Program-made: the position numbers and the translations under genes
Source of the DNA: an uncultured Lachnospiraceae bacterium
Lineage (GTDB): Bacteria > Bacillota > Clostridia > Lachnospirales > Lachnospiraceae
Assembly (NCBI GenBank): GCA_900550475.1
Contig: URSA01000007.1
Span: 62,001 to 126,000 of the forward strand
DNA length: 64,000 nt
Direction: 5' to 3'
Part shown: positions 9,377 to 17,520 of the stretch, piece by piece
Numbering within the stretch: position 1 is the first letter of the stretch
Layout: each line of letters starts with the position of its first letter
Notes under the pieces: model-generated
Told to the model about the DNA's origin: nothing
Databases searched by the model: none
Seen by the model: the letters and a program-made list of their open reading frames with translations, nothing else

Positions 9377-9766
9377 ATGGGGATTTTAGCAGTGACAGGC
9401 GCAACCTGTATGTGCAGCTTTGGCACGGCACCCTGCACTTTGCAGGCAACTTCGCAGACGACCTGCCTCGAGGAAGGAAAAACGGTCGCAACGATAAAGG
9501 ATATGCAGCCAAACGTAAACCTACAGCCTTTTGGAATGTGTACTTCACTGGCAAACCCGGCAGTAGCAGCCGCTACGGCAGCAGCACTCGGAGTGCTGAC
9601 ACCGCAGCCCTGCACCATGGTTCCGGCGGGGCCGTGGATACCGGCAAATCCCAAGGTGATGGTGGGGGGAGCCCCCTGCCTGACCAACGAGGCAACTTTG
9701 ATGTGCGGCCTAGGAGCCGGAACAATTAAAATTACCGTACCGGGGCAGACCAAGGTACTGGTATAA
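9377..9766 (+). CDS. PAAR-like spike-tip protein (DUF4280)
   Basis: 129 aa, Cys- and Gly-rich: MGILAVTGATCMCSFGTAPC, then FGMCTSLANPAVAAATAAALG, TPQPCTMVPAGPWIPANPKV and ALMCGLG-type turns near the end. This is the DUF4280/PAAR-like pattern: short beta strands folding into a small cone that sharpens the central spike of contractile injection systems. The regularly placed Cys residues could bind a metal ion at the tip, as in PAAR proteins, though they are not proven ligands here. It would sit on the gp5-like spike encoded at 19579. Confidence 0.85.
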   Translation: MGILAVTGATCMCSFGTAPCTLQATSQTTCLEEGKTVATIKDMQPNVNLQPFGMCTSLANPAVAAATAAALGVLTPQPCTMVPAGPWIPANPKVMVGGAPCLTNEATLMCGLGAGTIKITVPGQTKVLV

Positions 9767-9797
9767 CAAGGAAAGGGAATAGAAAGGAGCTAATAAA

Positions 9798-11504
9798 ATG
9801 GCAGAATATTTTTCACCCGGTGTATATGTGGAAGAATATGACAATTCTCCCAGATCAATGGAAGGCGTAGGAACTTCCACCGCAGGCTTTATCGGTTTTG
9901 CGGAGAAAGGACAGACACTCGGAGCACCGAGTCTGGTAACAAGCTATCGCAGCTTTGTAAAGCAGTTCGGAGGACCCTTAAGCGAGTTCGGATACGGTGA
10001 GTACCGTTATCTGGCGCCCAGCGTGGAGCAGTTCTTCGCAAACGGCGGAACACGCTGCTACGTATCCCGTGTAATCCCCGCAGATGCAAAGAAGGCATCC
10101 ACCAAGAAGGGCTTCCTTACCGTTACGGCAGCAAACGAAGGTAAATGGGGAAATAAGATCCAGATTACCCTGAACACCGTAACCAAGCGTAAGATGCAGC
10201 TTGTCGGAAAGAACGGCGACGCATACATCGCAAAGACAGTGGAAGGCTTCCGTGAGGGAGATCTGGTAATCGCAGGAAAAGAGTACAACCGCATCAAGAG
10301 CATTTTCGACAACAGCATTGTATTCGAGCAGGAGTTCAAGGGCAAGGTAGTGGATACCGCACTGATCCCTACGACGGTTGTTTATCTGGTAGAGACCGAC
10401 ATGAGCATCCGCTACGCTGAGGAAGTAGAGAACTACGCAGGCCTGAGCACAAACGTTGCAAACCCGAACTTCTTCGGTTATCGTCTGGTAAACAGTGAGC
10501 TGGTAAAGGCAGAGGTTGAAGTATCCGACGCCATCGGCAACCCGGTGGAAGCAATCCTTGGCGAGGGCAACACCAGCGGCATGTTCACACTGGACGGCGG
10601 TCTGGACGGTTCCATGAACAAGGTAAATGCAGGAACCTTCATCGGCGAGGACAACGGTCCCGGAAAGAGAACCGGTCTTGCATCCTTTGAGGAGAACAGC
10701 ACCGTAAGCATGCTTGCAATTCCCGGTGTCACCATTCCCGAGGTAGTGGTAGCACTGGTAGGACACTGCGAGAACTTAAAGAGCCGTTTCGCAGTTCTGG
10801 ATATGCCGAAGGACATGTATAAGACAAAGGATCTGCTGCAGTACCGCGAGATGATCGACAGCACCTACGCTGCAATGTATCATCCCTGGATCCAGGTATT
10901 TGACCGTTCCTCCAACCAGCCCGACTTTATCCCTCCTTCAGGTGCGGTAATGGGCGTTTACTCCAGAACGGACAACAACCGCGGCGTACATAAGGCACCT
11001 GCAAACGAGACCGTATTCTGTACCGGACTGAATGTAAACTACAACAAGGCAGAGCAGGATATCCTGAATCCCGCCGGAATCAACCTGATCCGTGCAATTC
11101 CCGGACAGGGCATCCGCGTATGGGGCGCAAGAACCGCAAGCAGCAATTCCAACTTCAAGTATGTCAACGTAAGACGTCTCTTCATCTATGTGGAGGAGAG
11201 CATCAAGGCAAATACCAACTGGGTTGTATTTGAGCCCAATGATGTTGCTTTGTGGCAGAGAGTACAGATGACCATTTCCAGCTTCCTCGACACCATGTGG
11301 AGAAACGGCATGCTGGCAGGCGGTTCCGCTTCCGAGGCATACTTCGTGGAGATCGGGCCTTCTACCATGAGCAAGGACGATATTATGAACGGACGCCTCA
11401 TCTGTAACGTAGGTATCGCACCTTCCCGTCCCGCAGAGTTTGTGATCTTCCGTGTAACACAGCACACGGCTGAGAGCGCAGGCGGCGGAGAGAGCGCAGA
11501 ATAA
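9798..11504 (+). CDS. Contractile sheath protein
   Basis: 568 aa. MAEYFSPGVYVEEYDNSPRS and GVGTSTAGFIGFAEKGQT form the typical sheath N-terminus. The C-terminal half carries the conserved sheath core: GINLIRAIPGQGIRVWGART, VNVRRLFIYVEESI, WVVFEPND, LWQRVQMTISSFLDTMWRNGMLAGGS and a final ICNVGIAPSRPAEFVIFRVTQ strand used for inter-subunit interlocking. Only one sheath gene is present, whereas the antifeeding prophage has three. AAAGGAG site upstream. Codon choice shifts toward GCA, GTA, CGT and AAC compared with neighbours, consistent with high expression. Confidence 0.95.
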   Translation: MAEYFSPGVYVEEYDNSPRSMEGVGTSTAGFIGFAEKGQTLGAPSLVTSYRSFVKQFGGPLSEFGYGEYRYLAPSVEQFFANGGTRCYVSRVIPADAKKASTKKGFLTVTAANEGKWGNKIQITLNTVTKRKMQLVGKNGDAYIAKTVEGFREGDLVIAGKEYNRIKSIFDNSIVFEQEFKGKVVDTALIPTTVVYLVETDMSIRYAEEVENYAGLSTNVANPNFFGYRLVNSELVKAEVEVSDAIGNPVEAILGEGNTSGMFTLDGGLDGSMNKVNAGTFIGEDNGPGKRTGLASFEENSTVSMLAIPGVTIPEVVVALVGHCENLKSRFAVLDMPKDMYKTKDLLQYREMIDSTYAAMYHPWIQVFDRSSNQPDFIPPSGAVMGVYSRTDNNRGVHKAPANETVFCTGLNVNYNKAEQDILNPAGINLIRAIPGQGIRVWGARTASSNSNFKYVNVRRLFIYVEESIKANTNWVVFEPNDVALWQRVQMTISSFLDTMWRNGMLAGGSASEAYFVEIGPSTMSKDDIMNGRLICNVGIAPSRPAEFVIFRVTQHTAESAGGGESAE

Positions 11505-11556
11505 AAGACAAACGCAGATAGAATAGAAAGAAAAAACAGAAAAGGAGTAGAAGATT

Positions 11557-12057
11557 ATGGCAGCAACCGCATATCAAACCGAAGGACAACTGTACTATCC
11601 CTTGACAAAAATGAACTTTCTGGTTCATGTGGATCAGGTGGAAGGAACCGCTGCTTTCAGCGAGGTGACAGGCATCGAAGCAACCGTTGATGTGATCGAG
11701 TTCCGTCAGGGAAATGCAAACAGCCTTGCACCGGTAAAGATTCCGGGACTGGTAAAGCACGGAAACGTAACGTTAAAGATGGGATACACTCTGGACAGTG
11801 CATTCAAGACATGGATTCAGGAGTGTGTCAGCGAGACCAGAGGCCAGATGCCCCGCTACAATGTGCAGATCGAAATGATCGACATCAACGGCGGCGCACC
11901 CCAGACGGTAGCAACCTCTGTGACCGGCACCAGAGTATGGCAGCTCACCAACGCATGGGTAACCAAGTATACGGCACCCGATCTGAACGCGCTGCAGAGC
12001 GAAGTAGCAATCGAGACAGTTGAGATTGCATACGAAGAACTGATCATCCCCAACTAG
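11557..12057 (+). CDS. Inner tube protein (T4 gp19/Hcp-like)
   Basis: 166 aa. YYPLTKMNFLVHVDQVEGTA, FSEVTGIEATVDVIEFRQGN and IPGLVKHGNVTLKMGYT are hallmark strands of the phage T4 gp19-like tube family used by eCIS; the C-terminus VAIETVEIAYEELI is also typical. Hexameric rings of this protein would form the tube ejected by the sheath. It follows the sheath by 52 bases with an AAAAGGAG site, shares its codon bias, and is followed by two RNA hairpins. Confidence 0.95.
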   Translation: MAATAYQTEGQLYYPLTKMNFLVHVDQVEGTAAFSEVTGIEATVDVIEFRQGNANSLAPVKIPGLVKHGNVTLKMGYTLDSAFKTWIQECVSETRGQMPRYNVQIEMIDINGGAPQTVATSVTGTRVWQLTNAWVTKYTAPDLNALQSEVAIETVEIAYEELIIPN

Positions 12058-12074
12058 GGAGAATACACAGGCGT

Positions 12075-12136
12075 CCGGGGCTTTGCTCCGGGTGGCCTGA
12101 TAGGAGGAGAAGCAGGCGGCTTCTCTTTCTATCAGG
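12075..12136 (+). terminator. Two consecutive hairpins after the tube gene (attenuation or mRNA-stabilising)
   Basis: The first hairpin pairs 12075-12081 with 12085-12091 (CCGGGGC / GCTCCGG, one G-U). The second is larger: CCTGATAG (12096-12103) pairs with CTATCAGG (12129-12136), and GAGAAGC pairs with GCTTCTC inside it. There is no clean U-run after either, so complete termination is unlikely. Placement just after the abundant sheath and tube messages suggests partial termination or protection from 3' decay, giving more sheath/tube than chaperone and baseplate. Confidence 0.6.
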
Positions 12137-12184
12137 TCAGGAGAACACAGAAAAAGATCCGAGAAGCGGACAGGAGGAGATAAA

Positions 12185-12547
12185 ATGGAAACAGTTTACG
12201 AATTTACACTTCCCAAGGGTTATGTGGACAGCAGCGGAGAGGTACACAGAAGAGGAAAGATGCGCCTTGCCACGGCGGGAGACGAGATCAGTGCAACCAG
12301 AGATCCCAGAGTGTTGAGCAATCCTTCCTATCTGACCATCGTGGTGTTGGGCAAGGTGATCACGGAGCTTGAAGGTCTTACCATGGTAACGCCCAACGTG
12401 ATAGAGAAGCTGTTTACGGCTGACCTTGCATTTTTGCAGGATATGTACCAGAAGATCAATGATGTGGAGCCTCCTGTGATGAAGGTGGTATGTCCCCACT
12501 GCGGAGAGACGATTGAGACACCGGTAAATTTTACTATGGAGGGTTAA
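12185..12547 (+). CDS. Phage-type tail assembly chaperone-like protein
   Basis: 120 aa. The body (FTLPKGYVDSSGEVHR, GKMRLATAGDEISATRDPRV, LTIVVLGKVITELEGL, VIEKLFTADLAFLQDMYQKIN) matches the eCIS member of the Mu-gp41-like phage tail assembly protein family. The C-terminus has a zinc-ribbon-like CPHC pair. It lies directly after the tube gene, the usual place for tail assembly chaperones. An in-phase slippery heptamer is present seven codons before its stop (see 12526), so a longer product fused to the next reading frame is possible. GGAGGAG site before the start. Confidence 0.85.
   Translation: METVYEFTLPKGYVDSSGEVHRRGKMRLATAGDEISATRDPRVLSNPSYLTIVVLGKVITELEGLTMVTPNVIEKLFTADLAFLQDMYQKINDVEPPVMKVVCPHCGETIETPVNFTMEG
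12526..12532 (+). other. Candidate -1 ribosomal frameshift site (A AAT TTT)
   Basis: Bases 12526-12532 read A AAT TTT in the phase of the 12185 gene (codons AAT 12527-12529, TTT 12530-12532), a perfect X XXY YYZ heptamer. Slipping back one base enters the frame of the DUF6760 gene, which is open from after a TGA at 12514, giving a fused product of about 187 residues. Phage tail assembly chaperones commonly use such a shift. A clear downstream pseudoknot was not seen, so this is a candidate only. Confidence 0.45.
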
Positions 12548-12567
12548 GGCTCTATCCCAAGGATGCG

Positions 12568-12747
12568 ATGTATCAGGAAATGGCGTTTCTGTCCTACTAT
12601 TTCCATTGGGGCAGCGAGGATGTGATGCAGCTGGATCACCGCAGCAGACGGCGCTGGTGCCATGAGATTTCCGAGATACACAAGAGCATTAATCCCTCGA
12701 AAAAGAGCAAAGAAAAAAGTATTCTGGATATGAAACCCAGCAGATAG
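12568..12747 (+). CDS. Small eCIS protein of the DUF6760 type
   Basis: 59 aa from ATG 12568; AAGGA lies only 4 bases upstream, a weak arrangement. MYQEMAFLSYYFHW, then EDVMQLDHRSRRRWCHEI is the signature of the short DUF6760 proteins encoded between tube and hub genes in eCIS clusters. The residues encoded just before the ATG (LYPKDA) also look like the family's usual start (a Tyr-Pro-x-Asp stretch before a basic/hydrophobic pair), which suggests translation begins upstream, by frameshift from the chaperone gene, or at an unusual start. Function unknown; likely assembly. Confidence 0.75.
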   Translation: MYQEMAFLSYYFHWGSEDVMQLDHRSRRRWCHEISEIHKSINPSKKSKEKSILDMKPSR

Positions 12748-12771
12748 CACAGATAGAAGGAGGTGGGGCAT

Positions 12772-14445
12772 ATGGCAGATGAAAATCAGCAGAAGCAGGA
12801 CAATATAACATCCATCAGCGGGCTTCCCGGCGGTACCAAAATCGGGGGCAGAAAAGACTGGGGCAACAAGCTGGTGGTCAATACAGGAAGGACTCCCGTT
12901 GTCAACTTTGCCTTTATGCTCCGGGTGGAGGGTGTGTTTGACCTGCCCTGCAAGGCGGTCAAGGGAATCCACAGGGAAAATGAATTTGACTATATTCAGG
13001 AGGGCGGACTGAACGATTACGTTCACCTGAAGCGTAAGCCGATCAGCAAGCCGTTCACCTTTCAGGTAGAGCGCTATGTGGGCGTAAACTGGGTGGATCC
13101 TCTGCCTTTGGGAACCGAGCTTCTGCTTCCGGTGATCCTGTTTGTGAACAAACACGTTTTTCCGGGCTTGCAGCCGGTGCGCAATTATGTGTTTACCGGA
13201 TGTACCGTGATCAGCAAGGATTACGGGGAACTGAATGCGGAAGTCAGCGGACTTCTGCTGGAGACCGTGACCATAGCCTACCGCGAGATGGTATGTCTGG
13301 ACATTCCGTCCGAGACCTTCGAGCAGGACAAGAACAGCGGAAAAGTATGGAAATTCGACGGCAAAAAGCGGGAGGGCTCCGGAGACCGGCACTACAACTC
13401 CAATCTGTATAACAAAGAATGGGAGACCTCATACAGCTCCCGGAAGAAGATGGAGGAGAAGGCCGAGGCGGGCAAGTGGACGCCCCAGAAGGATACGGAC
13501 GGCAGACTGAAAAACAAGCACGGCAAGAATTACGAGAGCTTTGTGACGGATTACAACAAAGCCATCGATCAGGAGATTGCGTCGGCGACCACGGAGGAAG
13601 AAAAGGAAGCGGCGAAAGCAAAGAAGATCGCCATGTCCGCCTCCACAAAACGGTTGTGGCCGGAGCAGTCCAGCGCCACCAAGCAGGAAATGAAAACGCC
13701 GGATGCGAAGCAGTATCAGCATTCGGAAAAGGCAAAGCAGTACAGCTCCGCCAAGCATTTGGAGGGAGAACCCAGCCGCAGCGATATGGAACAGAAGGCG
13801 GACGCCGACAGATGGAAGCCGGAAAAGGATACGGACGGACACTTAAAGACAAAGCACGGAAGAGATTATAAGAGCTTTGCCACCGACTTCAACAAGGAAA
13901 TCGAGGCGGAAATAAAGACGGCGGAGACAGAGGAAGCAAAGCAGGAGGCGGAGGCAAAGAGGATTGCCCTTTCCGCAGCGGCAAACAGAATCTGGCCGGA
14001 GCAGTCCAGTGCAACCAAGCAGGCGATGAAAACACCGGACGGAAGGGTCTGGCCGGAACAGTCCAGCGCCATCAAGAAGGAAATGAAAACGCCGGACGGA
14101 AGGGTCTGGCCGGAGCAGTCCAGCGCCACGAAGAAGGAAATGAAAACGCCGGACGGAAGAAGCTGGCCGGAACAGTCCAGCGCCACGAAGAAGGAAATGA
14201 AAACGCCGGACGGCAGAGCATGGCCGGAGCAGTCCAGTGCAACCAAGCAGGCGATGAAAACACCGGACGGAAGAAGCTGGCCGGAGCAGTCCAGTGCCAC
14301 CAGACAGGAGATGAAAACGCCGGACGGAAGAAGCTGGCCGGAGCAGTCCAGCGCCACCAGACAGGAAATGAAAACACCGGAAGCAAGACTGTGGCCGGCG
14401 AAGAAGAGCGCGAAACAGATCACGGATTTTCTGAAAAAGCATTGA
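12772..14445 (+). CDS. Second gp19-like tube protein with long repeat tail
   Basis: 557 aa from ATG 12772 (AAGGAGGTG ends 7 bases before; an in-frame GTG at 12763 overlaps that site). Residues to about 185 are a tube-fold domain: VVNTGRTPVVNFAFMLRVEG, GGLNDYVHLKRKPISKPFTF and LLLETVTIAYREMV. The rest is hydrophilic and probably disordered: two longer related units (KDTDGRLKNKHGKNYESF and KDTDGHLKTKHGRDYKSF, each followed by a Glu/Ala/Lys-rich helix) and eight copies of a 19-residue unit built on WPEQSSATK and MKTPDG, plus a partial ninth. Tube initiator proteins in eCIS are usually only the tube domain, so the tail is exceptional; it may project from or into the tube or contact the baseplate. 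Confidence 0.8.
   Translation: MADENQQKQDNITSISGLPGGTKIGGRKDWGNKLVVNTGRTPVVNFAFMLRVEGVFDLPCKAVKGIHRENEFDYIQEGGLNDYVHLKRKPISKPFTFQVERYVGVNWVDPLPLGTELLLPVILFVNKHVFPGLQPVRNYVFTGCTVISKDYGELNAEVSGLLLETVTIAYREMVCLDIPSETFEQDKNSGKVWKFDGKKREGSGDRHYNSNLYNKEWETSYSSRKKMEEKAEAGKWTPQKDTDGRLKNKHGKNYESFVTDYNKAIDQEIASATTEEEKEAAKAKKIAMSASTKRLWPEQSSATKQEMKTPDAKQYQHSEKAKQYSSAKHLEGEPSRSDMEQKADADRWKPEKDTDGHLKTKHGRDYKSFATDFNKEIEAEIKTAETEEAKQEAEAKRIALSAAANRIWPEQSSATKQAMKTPDGRVWPEQSSAIKKEMKTPDGRVWPEQSSATKKEMKTPDGRSWPEQSSATKKEMKTPDGRAWPEQSSATKQAMKTPDGRSWPEQSSATRQEMKTPDGRSWPEQSSATRQEMKTPEARLWPAKKSAKQITDFLKKH
13996..14390 (+). repeat. In-frame 57-bp tandem repeats inside the second tube gene
   Basis: Seven successive units of about 57 bp, each encoding a 19-residue block (x-W-P-E-Q-S-S-A-T-K-x-x-M-K-T-P-D-G-R), run head to tail; another copy sits apart at about 13657-13707, and a broken unit follows at about 14388. 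DNA identity between units is high, with differences clustered at the variable codons (V/S/A before Trp; KE, QA or RQE before Met). Such arrays can change copy number by slippage or recombination. Confidence 0.85.
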
Positions 14446-14478
14446 CAGAATTAAGAAAGCAGAAAGGAGGGAAAAGAC

Positions 14479-16548
14479 ATGTTGACGATCCATACACCGA
14501 TAGAGCTGACAGTCGATCCCTCTATTTTGCAGCTTAACGATAATTTTACGGAGCGTCTCACCGGCAACTACAAGATGATCGGAAGCGGTTTAGAGCCGGA
14601 GGATATGCTGCATTTCATGTCAGAGCCGCCTGAGATTTATCTGGAAGAGGGCGGCATGACGGCGCTGATTGACAATAAGACGGTCTTTGAAAACCGCACC
14701 CTGAAAATGGACGTCATCAACAACGTGTTAAACCGGATTCTGGTGTCGGATACCTACCGGATGACCTATCAGGATAAGGTATTTATCGAGTCCGTACTGT
14801 CAAGGGTGGGCGTGACGGATGTAAAACAGTTTATCAGTCAGGTACAGAATATCCGGCAGGAAATGAAGAATGTAAACCGTCTTACCGACCTGTACTGGTC
14901 GGAGAGCGAGATCCTTTCCCAGCTTTTGGAATACCGTCAGGAGAGGGCGAAGGACGCGGCGGTGAAGGAGGCAGATGAGGAGAAGCGGGAGGAGGAGAAC
15001 ATTCTCTGGCTTCACCAGAATATCATGAACCGCCTGCAGACGGGAGCCGTCTATCAGGAGCTGAAAAATTACCTCTCCGCAACCATAAGCCATCACAAAT
15101 ACATCACAGACGCGGAGATGCAGATCAGCGAGCAGACCGTGACGGCGCAGAATATCCTGCTGAACAAGCTGAAAAATTACACCACCACGGAGGAACAGCC
15201 CCTTGTGTACCATTACCTCAATACCTATGAGATGGGGGATGAGACACAGGTAAACGAGAGCCACACGCAGACGGTGAACCAGATGGTGCAGGCAGTTCTG
15301 TTGAATGCGCTGCATCAGATGTACGCACTCAGGACGGAGGAGCTGCTGTCCCGGAGCCATGTCTGGTATGAGCTTGCGGGAGCCGTCTATCAGGCGACGG
15401 AAAATACCTTCCGGCGGTTTGAGGCATACCATGAACGCAACTATATCAGCCTGCGGGATGCGGACACCTACACCAAAACGGTGCAGGAGTACCAGACCAA
15501 CGAGATCCGGGCAATGGAGCAGTTCTTTACGGACAACCGCCGGATCCTTGCGGTAACCCGGGCGGAGGGCAGGGTGCCGGAGTCGGAAATGACCTACGCC
15601 GCACAGGACGGCGGGGACGACGAGGCGCAGGACGGAATTGTCAGCGCATTGCCGGGACAGGTGATCCAGAATACAGAAAAGACAGAGATGCATGGACAGC
15701 AGATCCAGTCCATCACCAGACAGGAAATGCTGTTGAAGCAGCAGCTGGAGCAGATCAACCAGAACAACATCAAAAACAGCCGGCTTTTACAGCAGATGGT
15801 GGAGGGGCATACCGAGAGCAGGGAAGCCGGAAGGATCAACCGGGAGGCGGCGAGAAAAGACGCCCTGCGCGCGCTGACGGAGCCAAAGGAAGTGCTGCTT
15901 GACTATCTGGAGCGCGAGACAAGAGAAGAACAGAGAGAAGAGCTGGTGCAGGAACATCTCACGAAGGTGTTCGGGGAAGAGACCGTAAGAATCTTTGAGA
16001 CGCTGGAGAAATACCAGAAAACACCGGAGCTTATGACAGCCTCCGGGCAGGTGATGCCCGATGCGGCGGATATGCTGATCCGGGATATCCAGTTTGAGAA
16101 CAGCCGGAGTGAAACGGAATTGATCCACAATATACAGGAGCTTTCCGAGGAATCGGTCTACGAGACACAGTCGAGACAGGTGCTCAGGGAATATCTGCCG
16201 GAGCAGGTAAAACAGATCCACCGGGAGACCCAGAAAAACATAGAGCGCGTGGAGCTGCTGCACCGTCAGGAGGAAACCACTCTGGAGGAGGAAATGCTGG
16301 AGGAGATCAGGGGGCTGCACAGAAGCAACCGCATCGAGAACCGGCAGATCACCGAGGAGACGGTGGAGAGCAGTACCACGCAGCAGGTCATCAACAACAG
16401 GATCAATGAAATCCAGACGAGACAGAATGAAGAGATCGCGAGGATGATAAACGAAAAGGTACAGAGACAGCTCGGCGACATATCCGAGCAGGTGTACGGA
16501 AAGCTGGAGAAGCGAATGGACACGGAGCGGCGCAGGCGCGGGCTCTAG
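14479..16548 (+). CDS. Large helical/coiled-coil eCIS protein, candidate tape-measure or baseplate component
   Basis: 689 aa, AAAGGAGG site. The first 60 residues are beta-like (TIHTPIELTVDPSILQLND), then almost continuous charged helix with coiled-coil character (RQERAKDAAVKEADEEKREEE; ETRKNIER-type heptads; ending EEIARMINEKVQRQL). There is no membrane segment. It lies between the tube-like and hub-adaptor genes. No giant tape-measure gene is present elsewhere in the locus, so this long helical protein is the best candidate for setting particle length, but an Afp6-like or chaperone role is also possible. Family not recognised. Confidence 0.6.
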   Translation: MLTIHTPIELTVDPSILQLNDNFTERLTGNYKMIGSGLEPEDMLHFMSEPPEIYLEEGGMTALIDNKTVFENRTLKMDVINNVLNRILVSDTYRMTYQDKVFIESVLSRVGVTDVKQFISQVQNIRQEMKNVNRLTDLYWSESEILSQLLEYRQERAKDAAVKEADEEKREEENILWLHQNIMNRLQTGAVYQELKNYLSATISHHKYITDAEMQISEQTVTAQNILLNKLKNYTTTEEQPLVYHYLNTYEMGDETQVNESHTQTVNQMVQAVLLNALHQMYALRTEELLSRSHVWYELAGAVYQATENTFRRFEAYHERNYISLRDADTYTKTVQEYQTNEIRAMEQFFTDNRRILAVTRAEGRVPESEMTYAAQDGGDDEAQDGIVSALPGQVIQNTEKTEMHGQQIQSITRQEMLLKQQLEQINQNNIKNSRLLQQMVEGHTESREAGRINREAARKDALRALTEPKEVLLDYLERETREEQREELVQEHLTKVFGEETVRIFETLEKYQKTPELMTASGQVMPDAADMLIRDIQFENSRSETELIHNIQELSEESVYETQSRQVLREYLPEQVKQIHRETQKNIERVELLHRQEETTLEEEMLEEIRGLHRSNRIENRQITEETVESSTTQQVINNRINEIQTRQNEEIARMINEKVQRQLGDISEQVYGKLEKRMDTERRRRGL

Positions 16549-16561
16549 GAGGTAACAGTCA

Positions 16562-17503
16562 ATGGGTTTAGGCGATTTGGGTCAGTCGATTAAGCAGGAT
16601 GCCAAGGGACTGGTCGGAAATATAGCAAAAGCCGTGCTGGTTTTTCCCGACACGGCGCCCAAGGAGGTCGACTTGAAGGATCCTGATGAGGTGCTGGGAT
16701 TCGGACAGTCCGTGGGAATGGGCAGGGTGAAAACCGTCACCACCGCAATGAATATGAAGAATGCCGGGCTGCAAAAATTATCCAAAGCGGCGGTGTCCAC
16801 AAGCTCCATCGTGCATGCCACGGGTCAGCTCGGTGCAGATACCGAGAGTCTGGTCAATGCGTTGGAGAGCAAGGCATTAAGCGGAAAGAAATTTACCGTG
16901 CAGTTTAATCCCTCCTCCCTGCAGGTCATAGCCAGAGGCGGAGGACGCTCCCCCATCAGCAACTACGGAACGGTAGGAACCAATCAGGCGGGGCGGATCG
17001 AGTACCGCGCCCTTGATCCTTACATAAACGTGAATTTTACATTGATCTTCGATGCCACCAACATTGCGGACGCCTTTATGGAAGAGAGGCTCACGCTGGG
17101 GGCGACCACCCTTGTAAAAAACGTGGCGACAGCCATAAAGGGGAAGGAATACACCGTAAGACCCCAGGTGGAAGGCTTTCTGGCGGCTCTGCGGGATGAG
17201 GATCACAGAATGATGATCTTCCAGTGGGGAACGCTGCGGTATACCGGAGTCCTGAACGCCGTTTCCGGGCGGTACACCATGTTCAGCACCACGGGAAATC
17301 CCATCCGCGCCGAAGTACAGATCGGCATGCTCATGGGAAGCGCCCCCAAGGACAGCATGGACGGCGCAAGCTATCTTGATTACTGGAGAAAACGGTATAC
17401 GGACATCCTGAACAAGAAAGGAAACCGGGATGAGGAGGGAAACCTTACCTCCATGGCGACGGGAAACCTGAAAAGCCAGTACAATAATCTTATCAATTTG
17501 TAG
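16562..17503 (+). CDS. eCIS hub-adaptor protein 1 (Afp7-like, CIS_tube family)
   Basis: 313 aa. After a helical N-terminal 110 residues, KKFTVQFNPSSLQVIARGGG, VNFTLIFDATNIADAFM, RMMIFQWGTLRYTGVLNAVSGRYTMF and GNPIRAEVQIGMLM follow the tube-like family (FNPxSL... F.WG...G.l..v...YtmF...G.PvRA) that forms the ring between tube and spike hub in Afp/Pvc particles. No LysM domain is visible at the C-terminus, unlike Afp7. Paralogous to the next gene. GGAGGT site. Confidence 0.85.
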   Translation: MGLGDLGQSIKQDAKGLVGNIAKAVLVFPDTAPKEVDLKDPDEVLGFGQSVGMGRVKTVTTAMNMKNAGLQKLSKAAVSTSSIVHATGQLGADTESLVNALESKALSGKKFTVQFNPSSLQVIARGGGRSPISNYGTVGTNQAGRIEYRALDPYINVNFTLIFDATNIADAFMEERLTLGATTLVKNVATAIKGKEYTVRPQVEGFLAALRDEDHRMMIFQWGTLRYTGVLNAVSGRYTMFSTTGNPIRAEVQIGMLMGSAPKDSMDGASYLDYWRKRYTDILNKKGNRDEEGNLTSMATGNLKSQYNNLINL

Positions 17504-17520
17504 AGAACAGGAAGAGATCT

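Noticed and set aside
13996..14390. Possible CRISPR array suggested by regular repeats
   Set aside because: The 57-bp units are contiguous without spacers, in frame and encode a protein repeat.
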